Shown here piece after piece: positions 5,606 to 14,933 of a DNA stretch of 18,062 nucleotides. The stretch is from assembly GCA_017618435.1 (NCBI GenBank), contig JAFZUH010000315.1:1-18062 (forward strand). The letters run 5' to 3'. Below the pieces are notes generated by a model, which was not told the DNA's origin, made no database searches, and saw nothing but the letters and a program-made list of their open reading frames with translations. A program made the position numbers and the translations under genes. Source of the stretch: Bacteroidales bacterium. GTDB lineage: Bacteria; Bacteroidota; Bacteroidia; Bacteroidales; WCHB1-69. Positions within the stretch are counted from its first letter, which is position 1. Each line of letters begins with the position of its first letter.

Positions 5606-8119
5606 ATGAAAAAACACCTTTTGATACTGATTATATGGGGTATGGTACTGATATGCCAGTCTCAAACTGTCGTTATAAAGCAATGTTTTTATAGTCAGTC
5701 TATTCCGTTGATAATGCCTGTTTTAACGGATAGTTCCAATATTTTAGGAGAAAATTTTGACAATAAAAAAAGGCTTGATACAAGAATAGATTTTGATAAG
5801 ATTTTTATAGAAAAACAGATTATTTATGCTGAAAATGATGAATTTACAGTATCAAATGCAGATGCCCACAGTCTGCACGTATTGAAGTTTTCATTGCAAA
5901 GCACAAATTTTCAAAAAGGCAAACTGATTGTCCATACATCGGATATGATGCAGGTTTTTTCTGCCGAAAAAAAGAAGATAAAAGAAAAACTTACCTTGAA
6001 ATCCGATTCCGTCAATGTTGCCGTTATCTTGCAGGCGGGTAAAAATGACTTTTATATCAAGTTATTGTGTTTGAATGACAGTGCCAAAGAGCATAAAATA
6101 AAAATAGTTTATACTACTGAGGACAAACAAAATTTACCGATAACGCAAGTTTCATCAGCACAGTTCTACAATATTCACTCTTTGCTTGACGGTAAGCATA
6201 TCAGTTCTATCAGTCTTTCTCCCAATGGAAAATATGCTTTGGTGAATTTTTTCTGCAGGAAAGACAAATCCACTATGGTAAACTATGCACAACTTATTGA
6301 TATAGAGAAACAGAAAGTTGTTTTGCAAGACCAATCTTATTTAACTTCGGCCACATGGATGCCCAAAAGTTCGCTCTTGCATTTTTCACGGCAAGGGCTT
6401 AAAGGCAAAGAGTGGGTTGTATTGGACCCATCAACCTTGAAGGAAACTGTTTTGGACGAAAATCTTCCTAATGGCAATTTTGTTGTTTGTCCGGACGAGC
6501 AAACCCTTATTTTTTCTTTGGCAGAAGAAGGCACAAAAAAAGAGGCCAATTTTATGCAGCAGATTTTAGACCCTTCCGACAGACAAGCTAATGGCAGAAA
6601 AAGATATTATTTGTCTTTGTATAACTTGAAAAACGGCACTTTGCAACGTTTGACATTTGGTTATCAGTCTGTTACTTTGCATGATATACACCCCCAAGCA
6701 ACCTGTCTGTTGTTTTCTGTAACAAATCGGGACTATACCCAACGGCCGTTTTCTACCACTTCATTGTACCAACTCAATTGGCAAACCTTGCAAGTAGATA
6801 CCCTTTTGCAATCGGCTCCTTATTTTTCTTCAGCGGCATATTCTCCCGATGGCAAGCAGTTGTTGATAAAGGGAGGTCCCGATGCTTTTGACGGAATAGG
6901 CAGGAATATAGGCAAGGAACCTATTGCCAACGCATACGACAATCAATTGTTTGTATTTGATTTAGCCACCCGGTCTGCACAAGCCCTCACCAAGTATTTC
7001 AACCCTTCGATAGTTTCGGCTAAATGGAATAAGGACAACAATCAAATATATGTTTTGGCAGAAGATAAAAATTGCCGGCATTTGTTTTCTGTCAATCCCC
7101 AAACTTATGAAGCGGAAAAACTTGATGTTCAAGAAGATTATATCAAATGGTTTCAAATAGCACAAACCTCCCCCTTGTTGCTTTGTTTGGGGCAAAGTGC
7201 CTGCAATGCCGACAGATTGTATATTGTCAATCTCAAGAAAAAAACAGCAAAATGTCTGCTTGATTTGTCTGCTGAACGGCTGAAGGATATTGAATTGGGG
7301 AAGGTTTATGATTGGAACTTTGTTCATGAAAAAGATACCATTTATGGATATTTTTGTCTTCCTCCCGATTTTGACAGTTCAAAAACATATCCTTTGTTGG
7401 TATATTATTACGGTGGCACCTCTCCAACCAACAAAATGTTGGAATTTAGTTATTCCCCCCAACTTTTTGCAGCCCAAGGCTATGTTGTCTATACGCTCAA
7501 TCCTTCGGGCAGTACGGGTTTTGGACAGGAATTCAGTGCCCGTCATGTAAATGCGTGGGGCAAACGCACCGCAGATGAAATTATCTTTGGAGTAAAACAG
7601 TTTTGTAATACGCACACCTTTGTAGATAAAGAAAAAATCGGCTGTTTCGGAGCAAGTTATGGCGGTTTTATGACCCAATATCTGCAAACGCAGACAGATA
7701 TTTTTGCCGCCGCTATTTCGCATGCAGGCATTAGTTCCATCAGCAGTTACTGGGGCGAAGGATACTGGGGCATAGGCTATTGTTCCATTGCCAATGCGGA
7801 TACTTATCCATGGAACAATCCCGATTTTTATGTACAGCAAAGTCCTTTGTTTATGGCAGACAAAATAAAAACACCGCTTTTGTTGTTGCATGGCACTGCC
7901 GATACCAATGTCCCCATTGGAGAAAGCATTCAAATGTACAATGCCTTGAAAATATTGGGAAAAACGGTGGAATTTATTCAAGTGGAAGGAGAAAACCACG
8001 GCATAAGCAACTACGAAAAAAGAATGGCTTGGACAAACACCATGATAGCATGGTTTGACAAATATCTGAAAAATCAACCGCAACTTTGGAACAGTCTTTA
8101 TCCTGAAAAAAAATATTAA
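5606..8119 (+). CDS. S9 family serine peptidase (prolyl oligopeptidase/DPP-like)
   Basis: 837 aa exported peptidase that would cleave oligopeptides, probably in the periplasm or at the outer membrane. An N-terminal export signal (LLILIIWGMVLICQS) precedes an N-terminal beta-rich region with propeller-type repeats (for example ISLSPNGKYALVNF and AAYSPDGKQLLIKG). The alpha/beta-hydrolase domain starts near residue 580. The catalytic triad is visible: Ser684 in GASYGG, Asp766 in HGTADTNVP and His798 in ENHGI, in normal order and spacing. NPSGSTGFGQEF is the usual family segment before the nucleophile. The Cys near position 17 is not in a good lipobox, so lipoprotein status is doubtful. It lies four bases before the S8 gene, so the two are probably one operon for protein degradation. 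The exact specificity (dipeptidyl, acylaminoacyl or other) cannot be told. Confidence 0.93.
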   Translation: MKKHLLILIIWGMVLICQSQTVVIKQCFYSQSIPLIMPVLTDSSNILGENFDNKKRLDTRIDFDKIFIEKQIIYAENDEFTVSNADAHSLHVLKFSLQSTNFQKGKLIVHTSDMMQVFSAEKKKIKEKLTLKSDSVNVAVILQAGKNDFYIKLLCLNDSAKEHKIKIVYTTEDKQNLPITQVSSAQFYNIHSLLDGKHISSISLSPNGKYALVNFFCRKDKSTMVNYAQLIDIEKQKVVLQDQSYLTSATWMPKSSLLHFSRQGLKGKEWVVLDPSTLKETVLDENLPNGNFVVCPDEQTLIFSLAEEGTKKEANFMQQILDPSDRQANGRKRYYLSLYNLKNGTLQRLTFGYQSVTLHDIHPQATCLLFSVTNRDYTQRPFSTTSLYQLNWQTLQVDTLLQSAPYFSSAAYSPDGKQLLIKGGPDAFDGIGRNIGKEPIANAYDNQLFVFDLATRSAQALTKYFNPSIVSAKWNKDNNQIYVLAEDKNCRHLFSVNPQTYEAEKLDVQEDYIKWFQIAQTSPLLLCLGQSACNADRLYIVNLKKKTAKCLLDLSAERLKDIELGKVYDWNFVHEKDTIYGYFCLPPDFDSSKTYPLLVYYYGGTSPTNKMLEFSYSPQLFAAQGYVVYTLNPSGSTGFGQEFSARHVNAWGKRTADEIIFGVKQFCNTHTFVDKEKIGCFGASYGGFMTQYLQTQTDIFAAAISHAGISSISSYWGEGYWGIGYCSIANADTYPWNNPDFYVQQSPLFMADKIKTPLLLLHGTADTNVPIGESIQMYNALKILGKTVEFIQVEGENHGISNYEKRMAWTNTMIAWFDKYLKNQPQLWNSLYPEKKY

Positions 8120-8123
8120 TACC

Positions 8124-10823
8124 ATGAAAAAATATATTTTAATTGCTTTGACTTGTAGTTTTGTTTGGAGTGTTACGGCACAAATGTTACCCAATACGTA
8201 TATGGTAAAACTTCGCAATAACACCCGCAAATCAATGGCTTTGAATTTGTTGCAGACAACATTGGATAATACAATGGAGATAACCCAAACATTTCCCCAT
8301 CATGGTTTGACATCTCAGCAAAAAAGCAACAAATCATTAGTGGATTTATCGCTTATTTATACCGTTTCTGTTTCGGATAGTCTTACGGACAAGGCTTTGT
8401 ATGATTTGATGCAAAGCGGTTGCTTTGAATACATTCAACCCAAATATACGCATCAATATCTTTATATTCCCAACGACCCCAATATTGCCCGTCAATGGCA
8501 TTTGAGTGCCATACAAGCCTATGAGGCTTGGGATATTTGTCAAGGCGACAGCAATATTGTAATCGGCATTCTTGATTCCGGTATTGATACGAACAATATA
8601 GATTTGAAAACCAACATCAAATATAATTACGATGACCCAATAGATGGGATAGATAATGATAATGACGGATTTGTGGATAATTTTTATGGTTGGAATATGG
8701 GGGACAACAACCGCGATGTATCACAAGTGAACATACATGGCAGTTTTGTCGCAGCCTTGGCCGCTGCCGCCACCGATGACAACAATGGGGTGGCAGGTGT
8801 CGGTTTTAAATGCAAAATGCTGCCCATTAGAATACATCATTCTTCCTATGGTATTGTCAATGGATACGAAGCCATTGTTTATGCCGCAGACCATGGTTGC
8901 AATATTATTAATTGTTCTTGGGGAAGTATTTCTCCTTTTGACCAATTTGGACAAGATATAATCAATTATGCAACTTATAACAAAAATGCTTTAGTGGTTG
9001 CCGCTTGTGGCAATACACCAAGGCAGTTGAGTTTGTATCCTGCCGCATACGACAATGTATTAAGTGTTGCCGCCACCAAATCATCGGGAGATATGGCCGA
9101 TTTTACCACTTATGATTATTCTGTGGATATTGCAGCACCCGGACAGGCTGTATATTCCACCAATGGAAGTTCTTATCTGACTTCTGACGGTACTTCTTTT
9201 TCATGCCCTATTGTTTCAGGTGTAGCAGCATTGGTAAAATCTAAATTTCCACAAATGTTGCCGCAACAAATTGCCGCTCGAATAAAGGCCACGGCCGATT
9301 CGGTTCTGACGGTTGCCGGTACAGATTTGGAAAACAAAGTCGGAGCAGGACAAGTAAACGCATATCGTGCTTTAAGTGAACGTTTTTCTCCATATATTGC
9401 CTTGCAAAATATTGTGGCGGACAATCATGTGTTAAAACAAAACGAACAAATAAAGATATATGGTGATATTATCAATTATTTTTCTTCGGCTCCCAATGTT
9501 ACGGTAAAAGCCACTGTGGTGAACAGTACTGCATTGGAAATTGTAAAAATACCGACAGCCATTGGAAATCTTGATTCTATGCAGGTTTATTCTTCCAATG
9601 GTCCTTTGTTTGTATTGAAGTTGAATGAAGATATTGTTGAAAGTAAAGATTTTATTGTACATGTACAATTTTTTAGCGATACCAATTGTGTAGGTTCGCA
9701 ACATATTCCATTGAGAATAAATACTTTTATGGTTTTAGACACAAACAATCAGGTTTGTACCATTACCAATTGCGGGCGATTTGCCTACGAAGACAATCAA
9801 TTCCGTTATGGTCAGGGCGTAAAACTGAAACCTCAAACAAAACCTTTGTTATCATACGGAAGTTTGCTTTTTGGAAACAATGGCAACAGAGTTTCGGACA
9901 ACATTTACGGCAATCGCGAAATGAGTGGCATTGTTTCTCCTCATATCGTCAATGACAAAATTGCCGACATGCACATTCAAACTGTTTTTAATGACGCTGA
10001 GGCAGGGTATAATAAATTTGATATAGAGGTTGTTCATGATGCATACGCATGGACGGACAATTCGTTGGAAAATTCAACCGTTCACAGGTTTTCGCTGATA
10101 AACAAATCGACTGAAAATCTTTCCCAATTTTATGTGGCCGTGTTTATGGACTGGGATATTTTTATTGCCAATGCCAATCGGATAAGTTATGACAATGACT
10201 TGAAAATAAGTTATACCAAATCTCTTTTGAGCGGTCCTGTGGCAGGCGTTAAATTTTTGTCAGACTATTCTACCAAAATATATGCTTTTGATAATGATGG
10301 CAGCAATTTGAGTATGGCTATTGACAAAGGTTTTACCGATTTGCAGAAATACAATGCCATGACCACCAACAGAACGTCTGCCGGCATTGCCAACGAGGGA
10401 AATGACGTGTCTGTGATGATGTCTTACGGACCTTTGTCTTTGCCTATAGGTGATACCATAACAGTAGCCTATGCCTTTGTTTTGGGGGATTTTGTCGCCG
10501 ATGTGCAAAGGGAAGCCGTTGCGGTTCAAAATAAATACAATGAATTGTTTGTTTCTCACGATACAACCCATATAATTGAAACAAATACAGAAAGTTTCTT
10601 CTTGTATCCGAATCCTGCAAAAGATGTTGTTTGCATTGAAAATAAAACAAATTTGCCTTTCTCATATCAATTATTTGATACCAAATCAACATTGTTGATG
10701 AAAGAAGAAAATATTGCCGCCTCGCATTTGAACATAAATATCAATATGTTGCCTGCGGGAATGTATATATTGAGAGTAGGAAATGAGAAAAAGACAACAT
10801 ATCGGAAATTCATAAAAGAATAA
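8124..10823 (+). CDS. S8 family subtilisin-like peptidase with T9SS sorting domain
   Basis: 899 aa secreted endopeptidase. A signal peptide (about 1-20, ending TAQ) is followed by a propeptide-like region to about residue 130. The subtilisin domain (about 130-410) shows the triad Asp151 (GILDSGID), His205 (NIHGSFVA) and Ser358 (DGTSFSCP), with oxyanion Asn297 (AACGN). DGIDNDNDG (174-182) looks like a calcium-binding loop common in Bacteroidota subtilases. The middle (about 420-820) is a beta-rich extension with no family I can name. Residues from about 826 form a T9SS type A sorting domain (FLYPNPAKDVVCIE, then LPAGMYILRV), so it is exported across the outer membrane. It follows the S9 peptidase by four bases; the pair could supply peptides for uptake, an endopeptidase feeding an oligopeptidase. 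Confidence 0.93.
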   Translation: MKKYILIALTCSFVWSVTAQMLPNTYMVKLRNNTRKSMALNLLQTTLDNTMEITQTFPHHGLTSQQKSNKSLVDLSLIYTVSVSDSLTDKALYDLMQSGCFEYIQPKYTHQYLYIPNDPNIARQWHLSAIQAYEAWDICQGDSNIVIGILDSGIDTNNIDLKTNIKYNYDDPIDGIDNDNDGFVDNFYGWNMGDNNRDVSQVNIHGSFVAALAAAATDDNNGVAGVGFKCKMLPIRIHHSSYGIVNGYEAIVYAADHGCNIINCSWGSISPFDQFGQDIINYATYNKNALVVAACGNTPRQLSLYPAAYDNVLSVAATKSSGDMADFTTYDYSVDIAAPGQAVYSTNGSSYLTSDGTSFSCPIVSGVAALVKSKFPQMLPQQIAARIKATADSVLTVAGTDLENKVGAGQVNAYRALSERFSPYIALQNIVADNHVLKQNEQIKIYGDIINYFSSAPNVTVKATVVNSTALEIVKIPTAIGNLDSMQVYSSNGPLFVLKLNEDIVESKDFIVHVQFFSDTNCVGSQHIPLRINTFMVLDTNNQVCTITNCGRFAYEDNQFRYGQGVKLKPQTKPLLSYGSLLFGNNGNRVSDNIYGNREMSGIVSPHIVNDKIADMHIQTVFNDAEAGYNKFDIEVVHDAYAWTDNSLENSTVHRFSLINKSTENLSQFYVAVFMDWDIFIANANRISYDNDLKISYTKSLLSGPVAGVKFLSDYSTKIYAFDNDGSNLSMAIDKGFTDLQKYNAMTTNRTSAGIANEGNDVSVMMSYGPLSLPIGDTITVAYAFVLGDFVADVQREAVAVQNKYNELFVSHDTTHIIETNTESFFLYPNPAKDVVCIENKTNLPFSYQLFDTKSTLLMKEENIAASHLNININMLPAGMYILRVGNEKKTTYRKFIKE

Positions 10824-10872
10824 ACGAATGCGTTGTTAAAATGTTTAAGATGAAAAATTAAAATTCAGTAAA

Positions 10873-10902
10873 AAATATCCCTGCCCGCACAATGGGATAT
10901 TT
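10873..10902. terminator. Hairpin between S8 gene and nifJ (weak terminator or operator)
   Basis: AAATATCCC (10873-10881) pairs with GGGATATTT (10894-10902) around a 12-base loop. No good T tract follows on the + strand, so termination is doubtful. It lies just upstream of the nifJ -7 element and could instead be a regulatory site. Confidence 0.35.
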
Positions 10903-10912
10903 GAAAAAATGT

Positions 10913-10920
10913 TATTTTTG
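10913..10920 (+). promoter_or_regulatory. -7 promoter element of nifJ
   Basis: TATTTTTG fits TAnnTTTG, 56 bases before the nifJ start. A TTTG at 10900-10903 is too close to serve as a standard -33 element. The long AT-rich leader without a Shine-Dalgarno motif is normal for highly expressed Bacteroidota genes. Confidence 0.5.
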
Positions 10921-10976
10921 CAGTTTAATATACAGAAATATTATATATTTTATAAAAAATTAAATATCAAACAATT

Positions 10977-13900
10977 ATGGCAGAAAAAAAATTTATGACA
11001 TGTGACGGTAACTGCGCAGCAGCTCACGTTGCATACATGTTTAGCGAAGTAGCCGCCATTTATCCTATCACACCATCTTCACCAATGGCAGAATACATTG
11101 ATGAATGGAGTGCAGGCGGCAGAAAAAACATTTTCGGTGAGACCGTAAAAGTAGTAGAAATGCAATCAGAAGCAGGAGCAGCAGGTGCTGTTCACGGTTC
11201 GTTGCAAGCAGGAGCATTGACAACAACATATACAGCCTCTCAAGGTTTGCTGTTGATGATTCCGAATATGTATAAAATTGCTGGAGAATTGCTTCCGGGC
11301 GTTTTCCATGTTTCAGCACGTGCTTTGGCAGCACAAGCCTTATCTATATTTGGTGACCATGCCGATGTGATGAGTGCACGTCAAACAGGTTTCGCATTCT
11401 TGGCAACAGGTTCTGTTCAGGAAATTATGGATTTGGCTCCTGTAGCACACCTTGCCGCTATAGAAGGCAGAGTACCTTTTGTTCATTTCTTTGACGGGTT
11501 CCGTACTTCTCACGAAATCCAAAAAGTGGAAGCAACAGAACAAGACGATGTGGCTAAATTGATAAATTGGGACGCATTGAAAGCATATCGCGACAGAGCA
11601 CTTAATCCGGAACACCCTGTTACTCGCGGTACCGCTCAAAATCCTGATATTTATTTCCAAACTCGTGAATTACAAAACAAATACTATGATGCTCTTCCTG
11701 ACATCGTGGCTAAATATATGAAAGAAATGAGCAAAATCACCGGTCGTGAATATGCTCCTTTCACATATTATGGTGCTAAAGATGCTACAGATGTTATCGT
11801 AGCAATGGGTTCTATTACAGACGTTATCAAAACTGTTATAGACAGAGAAAACGCTGCCGGCAAAAAACTTGGTCTTGTAAGCGTTCATCTATATCGTCCT
11901 TTCAGCGTAAAATATTTGCAAGCAGTTGTTCCTGATACAGTAAAACGTATCTGTGTTCTTGACAGAACCAAAGAGCCCGGTGCAAACGGAGATCCTTTAT
12001 ATCTTGATGTTGTGGAAGCATTCAAAGATTGCACTTGCAAACCGATGATTATCGGCGGTCGTTACGGATTGTCTTCGAAAGACACCACTCCTGCCCATAT
12101 TTTGAGCGTGTTTAACAATTTGGCATCAGAAAAACCGATGAACCAGTTTACTGTCGGGATTAATGATGATGTTACCCATCGTTCATTGCCTTTGTTGCCG
12201 GAAATATCTATACTTCCTAAAGGTACATTTGAAGCCAAATTCTATGGTTTGGGTGCTGATGGTACTGTTGGTGCTAACAAAAACTCTATCAAAATTATAG
12301 GTGACAACACCAACAAATACAGCCAAGCATATTTTGATTATGACTCCAAAAAATCAGGTGGATACACTTGTTCTCACCTTCGTTTTGGCGACCAACCTAT
12401 TTTGGCTCCTTATTTGGTAGGTACTCCTGATTTTGTTGCTGTACACGTTCCTTCTTATTTGAGAAAATACGACTGTTTGCGTGGTTTGAAAGATAACGGT
12501 ACATTCCTTTACAATTCACCATGGTCTGTTGAAGAAACAAAGAACCATTTGCCGGATTTCGTAAAGAAATATTTGGCAATGCACCACATTAATATGTATA
12601 TTATAGATGCAAAAAAAATTGCAGCAGAAATTGGTTTGGGCAATCGTACCAATACTATTTTGCAATCAGCATTCTTCAAAATTTCAGGCGTAATTCCTTA
12701 CGATTTGGCAGTTGAACAAATGAAGAAATTCATTGTTAAATCCTATGGCAAGAAAGGTGAAGACATCGTGAACATGAACTATGCAGCCGTTGACCGTGGC
12801 GGTGAAATTCAAAAAGTGGAAATTCCTGCAGAATGGGCTAACTTAAATTGCTCAACAGATTTTGCTTTTGAACACAATGACAATGATCCTGAATTTATCA
12901 ATAAGGTTATGCGTCCAATGGTAGCACAATGTGGTAACGACTTGCCTGTTAGTGCTTTCAAAGATATTGTTGACGGTACATTCCCAGCAGGTACAACCGC
13001 TTACGAAAAACGTGGTGTTGCAACCGTTGTTCCAGAATGGAATCCTAACAATTGTATCCAATGTAACCAATGTTCTTTGGTATGTCCTCACGCTGCTATT
13101 CGTCCGGTGGTAATGAATGCAGACGAAAAGAAAAATGCTCCCGCATCTATGGCTTCTATAGAAATGAAGGCTCCAAAGGAAATGGCTGGAATGAACTTCC
13201 GTATGCAAGTTTCTGTATTGGATTGTACCGGTTGCGGTAACTGTGCAGATGTTTGTCCTGCTAAAGAAAAAGCTTTGACAATGAAACCGTTGGAAAGCCA
13301 ATTGAAAGAAGCAGAAAATTGGGATTATAGCCAAAAGAAAGTTACCTACAAAGATAACTTGATAGACAAATATGCAAGTGTAAAGAACAGTCAGTTTGCT
13401 CAACCTTTGTTTGAGTTCTCCGGTGCTTGTGCTGGTTGCGGTGAAACTCCATATATCAAAACTATCACCCAATTGTTCGGTGAAAGAATGATAGTAGCCA
13501 ATGCAACAGGTTGTTCTTCTATTTATGGCGGTTCTGCACCTGCTACTCCTTATTGCAAAAACAACAGAAGCGGTAAAGGTGTGGCTTGGGCTAACTCTTT
13601 GTTTGAAGACAATGCAGAATTCGGTCTCGGTATGGCTACCGCTACCCGCAAAATGCGTGATAGAGTTGAACGCGTTATGCGTGAAGCAATTGCAGAATGC
13701 AAATGTTGCACCGAAGAATTGAAAGCGTTGTTCCAAGAATGGATAGACAACCGCGAAGACGGTGTTAAGACTGCAGAATTGGCAGATAAAATTATTGCTG
13801 AATGCGGAAAATGCAACTGCGATTATTGCAAACAAATCGTTGACCTCAAAGACCATTTGGTAAAGAAATCCCAATGGATATTCGGTGGTGACGGTTGGGC

Positions 13901-14519
13901 ATACGATATTGGTTTTGGTGGCTTAGACCATGTTTTGGCAAGTGGTGAAGATGTAAACGTTTTGGTATTGGATACCGAAGTTTATTCCAACACAGGCGGT
14001 CAATCTTCTAAAGCAACTCCTGCCGGTGCAGTGGCCAAATTTGCTGCTTCAGGTAAGAAAGTTCGCAAGAAAGACCTCGGCATGATAGCCAAATCCTACG
14101 GTTATGTATATGTAGCTCAAGTGGCTATGGGTGCAAACCAAGCACAATATTTCAAAGCTATCAAAGAAGCTGAAGCATATCACGGACCGTCATTGGTAAT
14201 TTGCTATGCTCCTTGTATCAACCACGGTATCAAGATAGGTATGGGCAAATCACAATTTGAAGAAAAATTGGCTGTGGATTGCGGATACTGGCACTTGTGG
14301 CGTTTCAATCCTGCCGAAGAAGAAGCCGGACAAAACGGTTTCCACCTCGACAGCAAAGAACCCGACTGGAGCAAATTCCAAAACTTCATCATGGGCGAAG
14401 TCCGTTACAACTCCTTGTTGAAGACTTTCCCTGAAGAAGCCAAGGAACTCTTTGCAAAAACAGAACAATTTGCCAAACTTCGCTACGAAGGCTATAAAAA
14501 ATTGAGCGAAGGGAAGTAA
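10977..14519 (+). CDS. nifJ: Pyruvate:ferredoxin (flavodoxin) oxidoreductase
   Basis: 1180 aa, full length for the single-chain enzyme. It oxidises pyruvate with CoA to acetyl-CoA and CO2 and reduces ferredoxin or flavodoxin, in the cytoplasm of an anaerobe. Domain I opens with YPITPSSPMAEYIDEWS. The ferredoxin domain has two 4Fe-4S motifs: Cys693/696/699/703 (CIQCNQCSLVCP) and Cys750/753/756/760 (CTGCGNCADVCP). The proximal cluster ligands are Cys818 and Cys821 (GACAGCGETP), Cys846 (ATGCSS) and Cys1080 (APCINHG). Thiamine diphosphate binding is shown by GDGWAYD (971-977) and the NTGGQSSKATPAG segment from 1005. It has its own promoter and terminator and is monocistronic. Its codon use (GGT, CGT, AAC, GAC) suggests high expression. 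The last 21 codons, with the stop, are duplicated at 16485-16547. Confidence 0.98.
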   Translation: MAEKKFMTCDGNCAAAHVAYMFSEVAAIYPITPSSPMAEYIDEWSAGGRKNIFGETVKVVEMQSEAGAAGAVHGSLQAGALTTTYTASQGLLLMIPNMYKIAGELLPGVFHVSARALAAQALSIFGDHADVMSARQTGFAFLATGSVQEIMDLAPVAHLAAIEGRVPFVHFFDGFRTSHEIQKVEATEQDDVAKLINWDALKAYRDRALNPEHPVTRGTAQNPDIYFQTRELQNKYYDALPDIVAKYMKEMSKITGREYAPFTYYGAKDATDVIVAMGSITDVIKTVIDRENAAGKKLGLVSVHLYRPFSVKYLQAVVPDTVKRICVLDRTKEPGANGDPLYLDVVEAFKDCTCKPMIIGGRYGLSSKDTTPAHILSVFNNLASEKPMNQFTVGINDDVTHRSLPLLPEISILPKGTFEAKFYGLGADGTVGANKNSIKIIGDNTNKYSQAYFDYDSKKSGGYTCSHLRFGDQPILAPYLVGTPDFVAVHVPSYLRKYDCLRGLKDNGTFLYNSPWSVEETKNHLPDFVKKYLAMHHINMYIIDAKKIAAEIGLGNRTNTILQSAFFKISGVIPYDLAVEQMKKFIVKSYGKKGEDIVNMNYAAVDRGGEIQKVEIPAEWANLNCSTDFAFEHNDNDPEFINKVMRPMVAQCGNDLPVSAFKDIVDGTFPAGTTAYEKRGVATVVPEWNPNNCIQCNQCSLVCPHAAIRPVVMNADEKKNAPASMASIEMKAPKEMAGMNFRMQVSVLDCTGCGNCADVCPAKEKALTMKPLESQLKEAENWDYSQKKVTYKDNLIDKYASVKNSQFAQPLFEFSGACAGCGETPYIKTITQLFGERMIVANATGCSSIYGGSAPATPYCKNNRSGKGVAWANSLFEDNAEFGLGMATATRKMRDRVERVMREAIAECKCCTEELKALFQEWIDNREDGVKTAELADKIIAECGKCNCDYCKQIVDLKDHLVKKSQWIFGGDGWAYDIGFGGLDHVLASGEDVNVLVLDTEVYSNTGGQSSKATPAGAVAKFAASGKKVRKKDLGMIAKSYGYVYVAQVAMGANQAQYFKAIKEAEAYHGPSLVICYAPCINHGIKIGMGKSQFEEKLAVDCGYWHLWRFNPAEEEAGQNGFHLDSKEPDWSKFQNFIMGEVRYNSLLKTFPEEAKELFAKTEQFAKLRYEGYKKLSEGK

Positions 14520-14521
14520 TT
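14456..14521 (+). repeat. nifJ 3'-end direct repeat, left copy
   Basis: The last coding bases of nifJ, the stop and two bases after it recur at 16482-16547. The two 66-nt copies differ at two bases only (AAA/AAG and TTG/CTG), both synonymous. The repeat brackets the AlbA-domain gene segment. Confidence 0.9.
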
Positions 14522-14536
14522 TGATTCCCAATATTC

Positions 14537-14574
14537 AATGGGGCGATAGGCTCGTGCCTATTGTCCCATTTTTT
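14537..14574 (+). terminator. nifJ terminator
   Basis: AATGGGGCGATAGGC (14537-14551) pairs with GCCTATTGTCCCATT (14556-14570), allowing two G-U pairs, around the loop TCGT and followed by a T run to 14574. It lies 18 bases after the nifJ stop. Confidence 0.88.
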
Positions 14575-14653
14575 GTAAAAACAAGGTGACTATTTTTTAT
14601 TAATAATTAAATAATTATGGCAAAAAATAAAACCTCAAGACAATTCAGCCAAC

Positions 14654-14758
14654 ATGCAAAATCCCAATAATGGGACAAAAGGAACCAACAAGCAGTATGA
14701 CCAAAACCAAGGAAATATAGGAAAACAATTAAATCCCAACCAGAAAAAGAAGAAGTAA
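14654..14758 (+). CDS. Possible small Asn/Gln/Lys-rich peptide
   Basis: 34 aa beginning MQNPNNGTKGTNKQYDQNQG and ending in four lysines. It has no homologue that I recognise. A 17-aa reading frame just upstream (14617-14670, MAKNKTSRQF and on) is in a different frame; one lost base could have split a single low-complexity protein of about 46 residues. It may be a genuine small protein, a frameshifted remnant, or chance in A-rich DNA. Confidence 0.3.
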   Translation: MQNPNNGTKGTNKQYDQNQGNIGKQLNPNQKKKK

Positions 14759-14769
14759 AATGATTGTAA

Positions 14770-14925
14770 ATGAACAAGAAAAAGAATTATACACTGAAAT
14801 CAAAAATCTTATTTGACGGTTATTTGATAAAAGGTTATATATTTGCAAAATTAATGCTGATTATCAGTAAGTTGTTATTTGATGGTTATTTGATAGAAAC
14901 GAAGAAAAGAATAAAGTATAACTAA
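14770..14925 (+). CDS. Possible 51-aa peptide with repeated LFDGYLI
   Basis: 51 codons from ATG to TAA, basic and hydrophobic, containing SKILFDGYLIK and SKLLFDGYLIE. It spans the left 93-nt repeat and ends eight bases before the AlbA-domain gene. The right repeat has a base count that breaks this frame (51 against 50 between equivalent sites). The coding reading may be an accident of the TTATTTGATGG repeat, which could equally be a protein-binding or recombination site. Low confidence. Confidence 0.2.
   Translation: MNKKKNYTLKSKILFDGYLIKGYIFAKLMLIISKLLFDGYLIETKKRIKYN
14806..14898. repeat. 93-nt direct repeat, left copy, straddling a promoter
   Basis: It contains two tandem dimers of TTATTTGAYGG/TTATTTGATA (14809-14829 and 14876-14896) separated by the palindrome CTGATTATCAG (14857-14867). 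The same arrangement lies at 16385-16477. A -7 element sits between the dimers, as expected if a regulator binds around the promoter. Confidence 0.8.
14838..14845 (+). promoter_or_regulatory. Candidate -7 element of the AlbA-domain gene
   Basis: TATATTTG fits TAnnTTTG, 88 bases before the start codon and between the two dimer sites of the left repeat. The equivalent position of the right repeat reads CGTTTTGC and has lost the consensus. Confidence 0.45.
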
Positions 14926-14933
14926 TTTAGGAT

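Noticed and set aside
7379..8230. 283-codon minus-strand frame opposite the S9/S8 junction
   Set aside because: It spans the catalytic domain of the S9 peptidase and the junction to the S8 gene on the other strand, with no recognisable protein family.
12852..13874. 340-codon frame on the minus strand within nifJ
   Set aside because: It lies opposite the conserved ferredoxin and thiamine-binding domains of nifJ; the length reflects codon bias of a highly expressed gene. The protein has no recognisable domain.
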